Source: Gemmobacter denitrificans
GTDB taxonomy: Bacteria > Pseudomonadota > Alphaproteobacteria > Rhodobacterales > Rhodobacteraceae
Direction of reading: 5' to 3'
Assembly (NCBI RefSeq): GCF_036964905.1
Contig: NZ_JBALHR010000002.1
Span: 124,001 to 188,000 of the forward strand
Length of the DNA: 64,000 bases
Part shown: piece after piece, positions 24,503-33,621 of the stretch
Numbering within the stretch: the stretch's first letter is position 1
How the letters are laid out: each line of letters opens with the position of its first letter
The notes under the pieces: model-generated
Seen by the model: the letters and a program-made list of their open reading frames with translations, nothing else
Database searches by the model: none
Told to the model about the DNA's origin: nothing
Made by a program: the position numbers and the translations under genes

Positions 24503-26746
24503 TTATTCGGGCAGCGTGGCCAGCCAGCCCATGATCGCCGGGCGGACGGATTCCGCCCCCGCCGCACGGGCATGCGCCATCACTGACCGCACCTCGGCCA
24601 GATCGACCTGCCGCAACAGCGCCTTCACCGGCCCGATGGAGGCCGGGCGCATCGACAGGCTGCCAATGCCAAGGGCGGCCAGGCACATCGCCTCGACCGG
24701 CCGGCCGGCATCTTCGCCACAGAAGGACAGAGGCGTGTCGCTTTCGGCGCAGCGGGTGACGATCTTGCCAAGGAAGGTCAGGAAACTGACATTCAGCATG
24801 TCATAGCGGCGGCGGACCCGTTCGTTTTCGCGGTCGGCAGCAAAGAAGAACTGCTTCAGATCATTGCCGCCGATTGAGATGAAATCGGCCAGATCGAAGA
24901 ACTCCTTCGGCGCAAAGGCAAGGCTGGGGGTTTCCAGCATGGCACCGATCTTCAGATCGGCGGGCACGGGATGGCCCATGGCTGCCTCGCGGTCGAACTG
25001 GTGCAGCAGTTCGTCGCGGGCATCGCGAAACTCGCTCAACTCGCTGACAAAGGGGAACATCACGGTCAGCGGTCGGCCGGCGGCGGCGCGGATCAGCGCC
25101 TGCACCTGCATGCGCAGCACGCCGCGCTTGTCCAGCCCGACCCGGATCGCCCGCCAGCCCATTGCCGGGTTGGGTTCATCCTGCGGCTTCATATAGGGCA
25201 GAACCTTGTCCGACCCGATATCCAGCGTGCGGAATGCGACGGGGCGGCCCTTTGCCGCCTCCATAACCCGGGCATAAAGCCGGGCAAGTTCGTCGCGTTT
25301 GGGCATCTGGTTGCGGATCAGGAACTGCAATTCGGTGCGGAACAGGCCCACCCCTTCGGCCCCCGATCCTTCGATGGAGGGCAGATCGGCCATCAGGCCT
25401 GCATTCATCATCAACCGCGTGACCGTGCCGCATTTCGATTGCGCAGGCAGGTTGCGCAGGCTGGCATAGCGTTCCTGCGCCTTGGCCTGCATGGCCATCT
25501 TGTCGCGCAGCGACCGGGCCACCGTGTCATCGGGGCGCAGATGCACCACGCCCGTATCGCCATCCACAAGGATATGGTCGCCGTTCAACGCCTCGGTGAT
25601 GATGCGTTCGGCATGAATGACCAGCGGAATGGCCAGCGCGCGGGCCACGATGGCCGCATGGCTGCCGACCGAGCCTTCCTCCAACACCACCCCGCGCAGC
25701 TTGCGCCCATAGTCGAGCAGTTCCGCAGGGCCGATATTGCGCGCCACCAGGATCGGGTCTTCGGGCATCTGGGCGCCGGTATCGGTGCCCTGGCCGGTCA
25801 GGATGCGCAGCAAGCGGTTGGACAGATCATCCAGGTCGTGCAGCCTTTCGCGCAGATAGGCATCTTCGACCTGTTCAAGCCGTGCCCGGGCGGCGGATTG
25901 TTCCTTTTCCACCGCCGCCTCGGCCGACAGGCCGCGCGCGATGTCTTCCTCCATCCGCTTCAGCCAGCCCCGGCTGTTGGCGAACATGCGATAGGCCTCC
26001 AGCACCTGCCGCTGATCCTTGTCGAGCGCCGCAGCGCTGAGCAGATCGTCGATCGACACACGCAGCTTGCCCACTGCCTCACGGATGCGGTCGATTTCGG
26101 TCAGCGGATCATCGGCCACCGGATTGGTGACCACCACCCGGGGTTCGTGTAGCCAGACATGGCCCTCGGCGGTGCCTTCCTGTCCGGTGCCGCCTCGAAA
26201 CATGACCGGGCGCTTGTGCAGCGCGGCCATCCCATCCCCGTCACTCGCGAAGGCGCCCAGTTCGGTCATCTCGGCCAGCACCATGGCCACGACTTCAAGC
26301 GCATAGACCTCGTCGTCGGAAAACTGCCGGGCGGTCTTGGACTGCACGACCAGCACGCCCAGCTTTTCGCCCACCCGCTGAATCGGCACGCCAAGGAAGC
26401 TGGAATAGATTTCCTCGCCGGTTTCGGGCATGTAGCGAAAGCCCTTTTCCGAAGGGGCATCGGCGGTGTTCACCGGCGCTGCCGTGCGCGCCACCCGCCC
26501 CACCAGCCCTTCGCCCAGTTTCAGCCGGGTCTTGTGAACCGAATCCTTCCGAAGCCCCTCGGTCGCGCAAAGTTCCAGCGTATCCTCGTCACGGAACAGG
26601 TAGATCGAGCAGACTTCGGTGCCCATGGAATCCGCGATCAGATGGGTGATGCGGTCCAGCCTGTCCTGACCCTTGCCGGGCAGGGCAAGGCTGTCGCGCA
26701 GGCGGCGAAGAAGTTTGCGGCTGTCGCTCTCGCTGCGTTCGGGCAT
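24503..26746 (-). CDS. ptsP: PtsP, GAF-domain phosphoenolpyruvate-protein phosphotransferase (EI-Ntr)
   Basis: First enzyme of the nitrogen-related phosphotransferase chain; it passes phosphate from PEP to NPr. 747 residues: GAF sensor domain at about 20-160 (GTEVCSIYLFRDEDTLELCA), HPr-binding helices, the phosphohistidine domain with active His363 in GSHAAIVARA, and the PEP-binding barrel (GVGLFRTELQF, then SIGGNDLKQFFFA) with the conserved Cys in SFCGEDAGRP. The ATG giving MPERSESD is chosen over a frame extension of 83 residues that has no family match. Divergent from lysC. GAF presence suggests control by a small nitrogen-status ligand such as glutamine. Confidence 0.95.
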   Translation of the reverse strand: MPERSESDSRKLLRRLRDSLALPGKGQDRLDRITHLIADSMGTEVCSIYLFRDEDTLELCATEGLRKDSVHKTRLKLGEGLVGRVARTAAPVNTADAPSEKGFRYMPETGEEIYSSFLGVPIQRVGEKLGVLVVQSKTARQFSDDEVYALEVVAMVLAEMTELGAFASDGDGMAALHKRPVMFRGGTGQEGTAEGHVWLHEPRVVVTNPVADDPLTEIDRIREAVGKLRVSIDDLLSAAALDKDQRQVLEAYRMFANSRGWLKRMEEDIARGLSAEAAVEKEQSAARARLEQVEDAYLRERLHDLDDLSNRLLRILTGQGTDTGAQMPEDPILVARNIGPAELLDYGRKLRGVVLEEGSVGSHAAIVARALAIPLVIHAERIITEALNGDHILVDGDTGVVHLRPDDTVARSLRDKMAMQAKAQERYASLRNLPAQSKCGTVTRLMMNAGLMADLPSIEGSGAEGVGLFRTELQFLIRNQMPKRDELARLYARVMEAAKGRPVAFRTLDIGSDKVLPYMKPQDEPNPAMGWRAIRVGLDKRGVLRMQVQALIRAAAGRPLTVMFPFVSELSEFRDARDELLHQFDREAAMGHPVPADLKIGAMLETPSLAFAPKEFFDLADFISIGGNDLKQFFFAADRENERVRRRYDMLNVSFLTFLGKIVTRCAESDTPLSFCGEDAGRPVEAMCLAALGIGSLSMRPASIGPVKALLRQVDLAEVRSVMAHARAAGAESVRPAIMGWLATLPE

Positions 26747-27051
26747 GATCGGCGCTGCGGTCCTTCTGGATCTTGTCTGCCCCTTTAAGCACAGCCTGCC
26801 ACAAAACGGAACGCCTTGCGGTGCGCGACCTTTGGCGCAGTGGGTGCCGCCCAAAAAATACGCGCCTGTGCCGCCAAGACAGGCAGGGGCAAAACTTCTA
26901 TCCATCAAGCAACCTTGGCGTGCAATCCCTTCCGGCGCGACAGGGGCCAGGTGGGGCCAAATGCTGCCCCGGTCATCCCCACCATCCTCTTGCATCCCCC
27001 CCCGCTTCTGCTAGGAAGCCCACGGTTTGAAATGCGGATCGGGGGTCGGCC
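26747..27051. other. Divergent control region between ptsP and lysC
   Basis: 305 bases with no gene. It must hold promoters for both. A lysC promoter candidate is at 26990-27017. The rest shows no long palindrome, riboswitch core or leader hairpin that I can defend; in particular, no lysine-riboswitch-like architecture was recognised. Confidence 0.6.
26990..27017 (+). promoter_or_regulatory. Likely lysC promoter
   Basis: -35 TTGCAT, 16-base C-rich spacer, -10 TAGGAA, ending 34 bases before the lysC ATG. The -10 lacks the final T. Confidence 0.45.
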
Positions 27052-28311
27052 ATGCCTCTTCTGGTGATGAAATTCGGCGGCACCTCGGTCGCCAATCTGG
27101 AGCGGATCGAGAATGCCGCCCTGAAGGTCCAGCGCGAGGTGGAGCGGGGCTATGACGTGATCGTCATCGTCAGCGCCATGTCGGGCAAGACCAACGAGCT
27201 GGTGGGCTGGGTCGAAGGCACCTCGAAGCTTTACGACGCGCGCGAATATGATGCCGTTGTGGCAAGTGGCGAGAATGTCACCGCCGGGCTGATGGCGTTG
27301 CGCCTGCAGGAAATGGGCGTTCCGGCGCGCAGCTGGCAGGGCTGGCAGGTGCCGATCAACACCACTGCCGCCCATTCGGCGGCGCGGTTCGTGTCGATCC
27401 CGCGCGACAATATCGACGCCAAGTTCAAGGAAGGCTTCAAGGTTGCCGTCGTGGCGGGCTTCCAGGGCGTCAGCCCGGAAGGCCGGATCACCACGCTGGG
27501 CCGGGGCGGCAGTGACACCACTGCCGTGGCCTTTGCCGCCGCCTTCGGGGCCGAACGCTGTGACATCTATACCGATGTGGACGGGGTCTATACCACCGAT
27601 CCCCGCGTATCCGACAAGGCGCGCAAGCTGAACAAGATCGCGTTTGAGGAAATGCTGGAACTCGCCTCGCTGGGCGCCAAGGTCTTGCAGACCCGGTCGG
27701 TCGAACTGGCGATGCGCTACAAGGTGCGGCTGCGCGTGCTGTCCTCGTTCGAGGAAACCGACGAAAACTCAGGAACCCTGGTCTGCGACGAGGAGGAAAT
27801 CATGGAATCGAAAGTCGTCTCGGGCGTCGCCTTCTCGCGCGAGGAAGCGAAGATCACGCTCTTCACCATCGAAGACCGCCCCGGCGTGGCGCAGGCCATC
27901 TTCGGCCCCTTGGCCGATGCGGGCGTGAATGTGGACATGATCGTCCAGAACATCAGCGAAAAGGATTATGACGACAGCCATCCCGGCGCTGTCACCGACA
28001 TGACCTTTTCCTGCCCGATCAATCAGGTCGAACGCGCCAAGAAGGCGATGGAAGATGCCCGCAATGCCGGGCTCATCAAGTATGACGAACTGATCATCGA
28101 TACCGATGTGGCCAAGGTGTCTGTGGTCGGGATCGGCATGCGCAGCCATGCGGGCGTTGCCGCCACCATGTTCAAGGCGCTGGCCAATGAAGGCGTGAAC
28201 ATCAAGGTGATTTCGACCTCGGAAATCAAGATCTCGGTGCTGATCGACCGCAAGTATATGGAACTGGCGGTGCAGGCGCTGCACGATGCTTTCGGGCTGG
28301 ACAAGGCCTGA
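27052..28311 (+). CDS. lysC: Aspartate kinase
   Basis: Phosphorylates aspartate, the first step to lysine, threonine and methionine. In 419 residues: the amino-acid kinase domain opening LVMKFGGTSVANLERI, the TLGRGGSDTTAVAFAA loop, YTDVDGVYTTDPR and FEEMLELASLGAKVLQTRSV, then two ACT domains (ITLFTIEDRPGVAQAIFGPL; VSVVGIGMRSHAGVAATMFK), the sites of feedback inhibition. The internal repeat of the ACT region is as in the usual alpha subunit. It ends in a strong terminator, so it is probably transcribed alone. Confidence 0.97.
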   Translation: MPLLVMKFGGTSVANLERIENAALKVQREVERGYDVIVIVSAMSGKTNELVGWVEGTSKLYDAREYDAVVASGENVTAGLMALRLQEMGVPARSWQGWQVPINTTAAHSAARFVSIPRDNIDAKFKEGFKVAVVAGFQGVSPEGRITTLGRGGSDTTAVAFAAAFGAERCDIYTDVDGVYTTDPRVSDKARKLNKIAFEEMLELASLGAKVLQTRSVELAMRYKVRLRVLSSFEETDENSGTLVCDEEEIMESKVVSGVAFSREEAKITLFTIEDRPGVAQAIFGPLADAGVNVDMIVQNISEKDYDDSHPGAVTDMTFSCPINQVERAKKAMEDARNAGLIKYDELIIDTDVAKVSVVGIGMRSHAGVAATMFKALANEGVNIKVISTSEIKISVLIDRKYMELAVQALHDAFGLDKA

Positions 28312-28333
28312 TCTCCCCCAGGCTACGAAATGT

Positions 28334-28366
28334 AAAAACGCCCTGCCCCATTGGCAGGGCGTTTTT
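28334..28366. terminator. Bidirectional terminator between lysC and RTX-like gene
   Basis: AAAAACGCCCTGCC, 5-base loop, GGCAGGGCGTTTTT: perfect 14-base stem with A-run and T-run, serving the converging genes on both sides. Confidence 0.93.
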
Positions 28367-28378
28367 CTTTGTCACCTG

Positions 28379-30205
28379 TCAGACAAAGATCGCATCGGTG
28401 ATCTGATCCGCTGTCAGCCCATCCAGCCGCAGATAGAAGCCATAGGTTTCATTCTGCGCGTCTGGATGACGCAGGAAAATGACCAACGTTTCACCGTCCT
28501 GCCTGATGCTTGTAAAGTCTGACAAGGCATCTACTCCGGCTATTTCAATCTGGTCCTGCGCGACATTGAAATCCTGCAGGGTGATGGTTGCCTCTTTGAC
28601 ACCCTTATTATGGACAAACAGGTCGCTTCCGCCGCCAAGGATGATCTGACCCGAAACACCTTCATAGGTCTCGATCATGTCATTCCCTGTTCCCAGATCG
28701 ATCAGCGTGAAATCGCTGAAAGCGGAAACCGTATCATGGCCACGCCCCATCGCGGCGGTCAGCCTTTCGGCGAAGCATTCTTCAAGATACAGTCCATCAT
28801 CACCCTCTTCTGCCTGAATGTCGATGTTATCCACATCAACCAAGTGTATCCGATCATTCCCACCGCCGGCCTGAACCTTTGTCGCCTGACCCCCATTATA
28901 AGCAATGCCGATCAGATCTGCTCCGGCACCCGTCTCGACATTGCCCGAACCTTTCAGATAGACCTTGTGGCCGTCATCTCGGGGAACATCGTCAAAGGGG
29001 CGGAATTCGATGTCGATGCCATGGCCCTCCAACGAAAGTTCATACAGTCCGGTTGAACCATGAATGGTGATGGGGCCTGTTTTTCCATCGATCACATGGC
29101 TGGCACCCCGAAGGTAGATGTCGTCGAAACCGGTAACGCCTTTGTCGGGCAAACCCTGCCGTTCGCTGAGGCCAAGCGTAATGCCGACGGTGCCGTTCAG
29201 GATCAGGTCATCCGACCCGCCATTTCCGGCCAACCGCCCGGAAAACTCGCCATCTCCGTTGATTTCGACCGTGTCGCTGCCAGGGCCCATGAAGGCAGTC
29301 AGAAAGAAATCTGCCGCGTTTAGCACCAACCGATCAGCGCCGAATCCTGCCCTGACCAGTTCTGCAAATCGCTCCACGATGATGGTGTCGTCGCCGTAAC
29401 CCGCGATATAGGTTCCTCCGTTGCCGGTGATCGTGTCATTCCCCGAACCGGCGTCGATGGTCCCACCGATCCCGGAAATATTGTCCGCCCCGGCCCCGGT
29501 GAAGATCCGGCTTTGCGGGCCAACATCGGCCACCGTGTCATTGCCAGCGCCGCCCCAGAACTGTTCACCACTGAAATTGCCGATGAAGGTGATGCCTAGG
29601 TAGCCATAGGCCCGGAACACTTCGAAACCGGTCACGTCCGCGCGCCGCCCATCCCAGGTGATGCTGTCGTCTGAAAGGTTGATCTCGATCTTTGTTGCGG
29701 CCCCGGATCGCAGTTCCAGAACATCACGTCCGTCGCCGCCGTGCAGGCCACGCGTAAAGCCATTCAACTGGACCAGATCGGAACCGCCCCCCAGCATGAC
29801 TTCCATCCTGCCATGGCCAATGACCGTATCGTGCCCGTCAGAGAGCCACAGTTCCTCGATGCGCGACAGCTGATCCGTACCTGTCGCAGTGCTGACCCAG
29901 CCCCGGGTCATGTCCACCCGCAGCCCTTCGGCCACGCCCTTGTAGCTGACGATGTCATGGCCCGCCCCGCCATCGATCGTGTCGCTGCCACGCCCGAACA
30001 GGTGAAGGCTGCCCAGCTGCAGATAGATTTCGCCATCCCTCATCACGCTTGGCTCGGTCCAGCGTGCCCAGCCTTCCAGAAAGAAATCATCGCCAGTGCC
30101 GCCGGACAGGCGGTCATTGCCGTCAAGACCGGCCAGTCTGTCTGCGAGCGGGGAACCGGCAAGCTGTTCGCTCAGCGGGCTGGGAACGTAGGTCAATCGG
30201 CGCAT
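28379..30205 (-). CDS. RTX-like calcium-binding repeat protein
   Basis: 608-residue acidic, Gly/Asp-rich protein with scattered hemolysin-type repeat units: GGTGDD, GGAGHD, GGGSD, GGDGRD, GGAGND, GSGND, GGGND and GTGND. These bind calcium and usually mark proteins sent outside by type I secretion, whose signal is C-terminal; here the end is LDGLTADQITDAIFV. There is no N-terminal signal peptide. The repeats are dispersed rather than in long nonapeptide runs, and no enzyme domain is visible. ATG after GGAG is chosen over an earlier in-frame start. The DNA is visibly less G+C-rich than its neighbours, hinting at transfer. No secretion genes are nearby. Confidence 0.83.
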   Translation of the reverse strand: MRRLTYVPSPLSEQLAGSPLADRLAGLDGNDRLSGGTGDDFFLEGWARWTEPSVMRDGEIYLQLGSLHLFGRGSDTIDGGAGHDIVSYKGVAEGLRVDMTRGWVSTATGTDQLSRIEELWLSDGHDTVIGHGRMEVMLGGGSDLVQLNGFTRGLHGGDGRDVLELRSGAATKIEINLSDDSITWDGRRADVTGFEVFRAYGYLGITFIGNFSGEQFWGGAGNDTVADVGPQSRIFTGAGADNISGIGGTIDAGSGNDTITGNGGTYIAGYGDDTIIVERFAELVRAGFGADRLVLNAADFFLTAFMGPGSDTVEINGDGEFSGRLAGNGGSDDLILNGTVGITLGLSERQGLPDKGVTGFDDIYLRGASHVIDGKTGPITIHGSTGLYELSLEGHGIDIEFRPFDDVPRDDGHKVYLKGSGNVETGAGADLIGIAYNGGQATKVQAGGGNDRIHLVDVDNIDIQAEEGDDGLYLEECFAERLTAAMGRGHDTVSAFSDFTLIDLGTGNDMIETYEGVSGQIILGGGSDLFVHNKGVKEATITLQDFNVAQDQIEIAGVDALSDFTSIRQDGETLVIFLRHPDAQNETYGFYLRLDGLTADQITDAIFV

Positions 30206-30485
30206 GCAACTACTCCATACGGGTGAATGTGGAAAAATTTGCACGGTTTGGTTGTTTCGTCCATGGGCTATTGTCTCTGCTGCTCGTTGCGGCTTGGGTG
30301 CCATGTCTTGCACTGGCAACCTTCGCGGCCAGGATGAAACGCCGCGTCACTTTCGATGTCAGGCCTGGTCTTTTCCGCAGATAGATGCCCGGTCAGAGTG
30401 AGGGCCCCACTTTGCTCGACGCAGGTAAACGGTCAGGTTTCGTGACAATCCTGATGACAAGCTGCCTTCAGTCACTCTGTCGGCT
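30206..30485. other. Intergenic region upstream of RTX-like gene
   Basis: 280 bases between two leftward genes. It should hold the promoter of the RTX-like gene, likely in the A+T-rich stretch 30215-30260. No terminator hairpin with a T-run was found after the bestrophin gene, and no credible small gene was seen. Confidence 0.55.
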
Positions 30486-31370
30486 TCACTCCAACCGAAA
30501 CCCGACCGGGATCAGCGGTTGCGGCGCGGGTTCGCCCAGATGGGGGGCCAGACTGATTTCCACCGCGCGGCAAATTGCGTCCAGCGGCAGGGCGTTGCCG
30601 GATTGCCCAAAGGGATGGGCCAGATCTTCGGTCACTTCGGCCAAGCCAAAGAAGGTATAGCCGACGATGCCTGCAAAAACCGGGGTCAGCCAGCCAGCCG
30701 GGCCCAGCAGTGCAAGGGGCAGCAGCAGGCAGTAAAGCCAGGTCGTGCGATAGACCAGCAGCGAATAGACATAGGGCAGCGGGGTTGCCCTGATCCTTTC
30801 GCACCCCGCCTGTGCCAGCGCGACGGACCCCAGCCGGGCCGACAAGGCCCGGGCCCCAAAGCCGTCCAGCCGCCCGGCGCGATGCGCGGTCGCCAGCCCG
30901 GAATTCAGCGCATCCAGCAGGGCATCGGGCGTAGCGGCGACCCCGGGCGGCAGGTCGCGACACGCGGCGGCATCGGGGGCAAGGCCGCGCAGCGCGCAAC
31001 GGTGCAGATGGACAAAGCCACGCATCCCGCGCAGCAGGATATGCCGGTCGCTCGGGTCGGGCAGGAACATCTCTGCCTCGCGCGCCAGGCTGCGGGCATC
31101 GGCCAGAACCCCGCCCCAGAGCTTGCGCGCCTCCCACCAGCGATCATAGGCGGCATTGTTGCGAAAGCCGAGAAACAGCGACAGCGCCACCCCGAACAGC
31201 GCAAAGGGCGTGGCATTCACCTGTGGCAGCGGCAGCAAGTGCCGGTGGATCACCACCAGCGCGGCGGAAAGGCCGATCACCACAGCCAGATGGCCGATGA
31301 TCTGTGGCAGCACCGATCCGCGCACGGCGAACAGAAGTTCTTTTGCGCCGGGCTTGTCTCTGACGATCAT
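30486..31370 (-). CDS. Bestrophin-family (UPF0187) membrane protein
   Basis: 294-residue predicted anion channel. Family features: an N-terminal basic start, helix SVLPQIIGHLAVVIGLSAAL, then the well-conserved FALFGVALSLFLGFRNNAAY followed by DRWWEARKLWG, and the later helix VFAGIVGYTFFGLAEVTEDL with the acidic motif before AHPFG. Bacterial bestrophins form pentameric pores, some selective for cations. The ATG giving MIVRDKPGAKELL is chosen, as the family starts there; a 54-residue upstream extension is low-complexity. It follows purD on the same strand after 91 bases. Confidence 0.9.
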   Translation of the reverse strand: MIVRDKPGAKELLFAVRGSVLPQIIGHLAVVIGLSAALVVIHRHLLPLPQVNATPFALFGVALSLFLGFRNNAAYDRWWEARKLWGGVLADARSLAREAEMFLPDPSDRHILLRGMRGFVHLHRCALRGLAPDAAACRDLPPGVAATPDALLDALNSGLATAHRAGRLDGFGARALSARLGSVALAQAGCERIRATPLPYVYSLLVYRTTWLYCLLLPLALLGPAGWLTPVFAGIVGYTFFGLAEVTEDLAHPFGQSGNALPLDAICRAVEISLAPHLGEPAPQPLIPVGFRLE

Positions 31371-31461
31371 GCGCGCCTCCCTGCCACTTTGCCGCAACCC
31401 TGCCACGCGCGCATTGCGACCGGCAGGGCAATCCCGACCGGCAGGGCCGGTGTTGCGACGA

Positions 31462-32724
31462 TTACAGCGCCCGCCAGCCGATATCGCGGCGGCAGAAGCC
31501 GCCCGGCCAGTCAATCGCATCGACCATGGCATAGGCCCGCGCCTGCGCCTCGGCCAGCGTCTCGCCGCGCGCGGTCACGTTTAGCACCCGCCCGCCGGTG
31601 GCGAGGATCGCGCCCTCCTTGGCCGCCGTGCCCGCATGGAACACCATGTTGCGGCTGTCCTCGGGCAGGGCATCAAGCCCCTTGATCTCGCTGCCCTTTT
31701 CGTAAGCGCCGGGATAGCCCTTGGCGGCCATCACCACGGTGATCGCGTGATCCTCGGCCCAATGCGCCTGGATCTGATCCAGCCGCCCCTCGGCGCAGGC
31801 TTGCAGCAGGTCCAGCGCCTGCGCGCCCAAACGCATCATCAGCACCTGGCATTCCGGGTCGCCAAAGCGGCAGTTATATTCCACCAGCCGCGCCTTGCCG
31901 TTTTCGATCATCAGGCCCGCATAAAGCACACCCTGATAGGGCGTGCCGCGCCGTGCCATCTCGCGGATGGTGGGCAGCACGATTTCATCCATCGCCGCCT
32001 GCGCAATCGCATCGGTCAGCACCGGGGCGGGGGAATAGGCGCCCATGCCGCCGGTATTCGGCCCGGTATCGCCGTCACCCACCCGCTTGTGATCCTGCGC
32101 CGTGCCGATGGGCAGCGCATTCACGCCGTCGGTGAGGATGAAGAAGCTCGCTTCCTCACCCGCCATGAATTCCTCGATCACCACCTCGGCCCCGGCAGCA
32201 CCAAAGGCCCCGCCAAAGATCTCGTCAATCCCGGCCAGCGCCTCGGCCTCGGTCATGCCCATGATGACACCCTTGCCCGCGGCCAGACCATCGGCCTTCA
32301 CCACCAAGGGCGCGCCCATGCGGCGGATATAGGCCTTGGCGGCCTGCGCCTCCGCGAACCGCGCATAACCGGCGGTCGGCGCGTTGCAGGCATCGCAGAT
32401 TTCCTTGGTGAAACCCTTCGATGCCTCCAGCCGTGCGGCCTCGGCGCTCGGGCCAAAGGTCAGGATGCCCGCCGCCCGGGTGGCATCTGCCACCCCCGCC
32501 GCCAAAGGCGCCTCGGGGCCGACAATCACGAAGTCAATCGCGTTTTCTTCGCAGAAGCGCACCACCTGCGCCCCCGACAGGATGTCAAGGCTCGCACATT
32601 CCGCGATCGCCGCGATCCCGGCATTGCCCGGCGCCACAATCAGCCTGTCGCATTTCGGGTTCTGCTTCACCGCCCATGCGAGGGCATGTTCGCGCCCGCC
32701 GCTGCCGAGAATGAGGATATTCAT
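31462..32724 (-). CDS. purD: Phosphoribosylamine-glycine ligase (GAR synthetase)
   Basis: Second step of purine synthesis: joins glycine to phosphoribosylamine with ATP. 420 residues with the opening MNILILGSGGREHALAWAV, VIVGPEAPLAAGVADA, the ATP-grasp segments PLVVKADGLAAGKGVIMG and VVIEEFMAGEEASFF, the hallmark AQDHKRVGDGDTGPNTGGMG, and YNCRFGDPECQ near the metal site. The start matches the family opening; a 46-residue extension upstream is rejected. Divergent from the Gly/Cys-tailed protein gene 77 bases away. Confidence 0.97.
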   Translation of the reverse strand: MNILILGSGGREHALAWAVKQNPKCDRLIVAPGNAGIAAIAECASLDILSGAQVVRFCEENAIDFVIVGPEAPLAAGVADATRAAGILTFGPSAEAARLEASKGFTKEICDACNAPTAGYARFAEAQAAKAYIRRMGAPLVVKADGLAAGKGVIMGMTEAEALAGIDEIFGGAFGAAGAEVVIEEFMAGEEASFFILTDGVNALPIGTAQDHKRVGDGDTGPNTGGMGAYSPAPVLTDAIAQAAMDEIVLPTIREMARRGTPYQGVLYAGLMIENGKARLVEYNCRFGDPECQVLMMRLGAQALDLLQACAEGRLDQIQAHWAEDHAITVVMAAKGYPGAYEKGSEIKGLDALPEDSRNMVFHAGTAAKEGAILATGGRVLNVTARGETLAEAQARAYAMVDAIDWPGGFCRRDIGWRAL

Positions 32725-32801
32725 GCGCGCCCCCGCTTGGCATTTCCGTTGCCGGGGTCTTACTGTCGGGGGGCGGACATGGCAACGAGGAAAGGGCAAA
32801 T

Positions 32802-33473
32802 GTGTCTGGGGGAGTCCTGACTGATCCGCTGTGGCAGCGACTTGGGGGTCATGAGTTCCCACTCAGCACCGGGGTTTTGCTGCGCGATCAGGTGGCAAAG
32901 GAAACCGAGTTGACGGTGGAACGGGCAAGCGCCGCGGTTCAGGCCTATCGGCAATTCCTCTGGCTCTGCGCGACGCAAGGGCAGATCATGGCCCCATCGG
33001 CTGCGGTTGATGCCGTCTGGCATCTGCATCTGATGGATACCCGGGCCTATGCCACCTTTTGCGATCAGGTCATCGGTCGCATGATCCATCACATCCCGGA
33101 CCGCCCGCCCGTGGCCGAAGACCCGGCCTATGCCGCCACGCGGGCCGCATTGACGCAGCATTTCGGTCCGCCATCGCCAAACCTGTGGCCCGACCCTGTG
33201 GTCGCGCAGGCGGCCGAGCGCGTGAGGGATGTCTTCGTTTGTCTCCTGCTGGTTTCCGTTGCTATTGCATGGACTGTGCTTTCCGCTGGATGGGGGAAGC
33301 TTTCTGTTGGCTGGGTGTTGGTAATTCTTCTGTCGGGCGGAACCGGCGTTCTGGTGGGCATTGTCGGCTTGGCGTATTTCGGCAGGAAAGTAGGCTGGCC
33401 TGTGAAGCGATCCGATGGCGGTTGTGGCGGCGGTTTTGCCGGCGGCGATGATGGCGGTTGTGGCGGCGATTGA
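32802..33473 (+). CDS. GRDP-like membrane protein with glycine/cysteine-rich tail
   Basis: 223-residue protein in three parts. Residues 30-130 resemble the glycine-rich-domain-protein (GRDP) fold: AVDAVWHLHLMDTRAYATFC, a His-rich motif seen in bacterial and plant relatives. Residues ~145-200 form two hydrophobic helices. The last ~20 residues are almost only Gly, Asp and Cys (DGGCGGGFAGGDDGGCGGD), recalling TIGR04222-type membrane proteins. Function is unknown. GTG start after GAGGAAAGGG. The tail could bind metal or form disulphides, but that is a guess. Confidence 0.72.
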   Translation: MSGGVLTDPLWQRLGGHEFPLSTGVLLRDQVAKETELTVERASAAVQAYRQFLWLCATQGQIMAPSAAVDAVWHLHLMDTRAYATFCDQVIGRMIHHIPDRPPVAEDPAYAATRAALTQHFGPPSPNLWPDPVVAQAAERVRDVFVCLLLVSVAIAWTVLSAGWGKLSVGWVLVILLSGGTGVLVGIVGLAYFGRKVGWPVKRSDGGCGGGFAGGDDGGCGGD

Positions 33474-33621
33474 AACCATGGGCCTTGGCTGCCGCATCGA
33501 TCCGCGATGCGAAGAGGCCCGCATGATCCCCACCGACGCGCTGCAAAGCCCGCGAACCTGGCGCCTTCCGCATCTATGGCCCGGCCCCAGCCATTGGCCG
33601 CAGCCAGCCCGGCGCAGCCGG

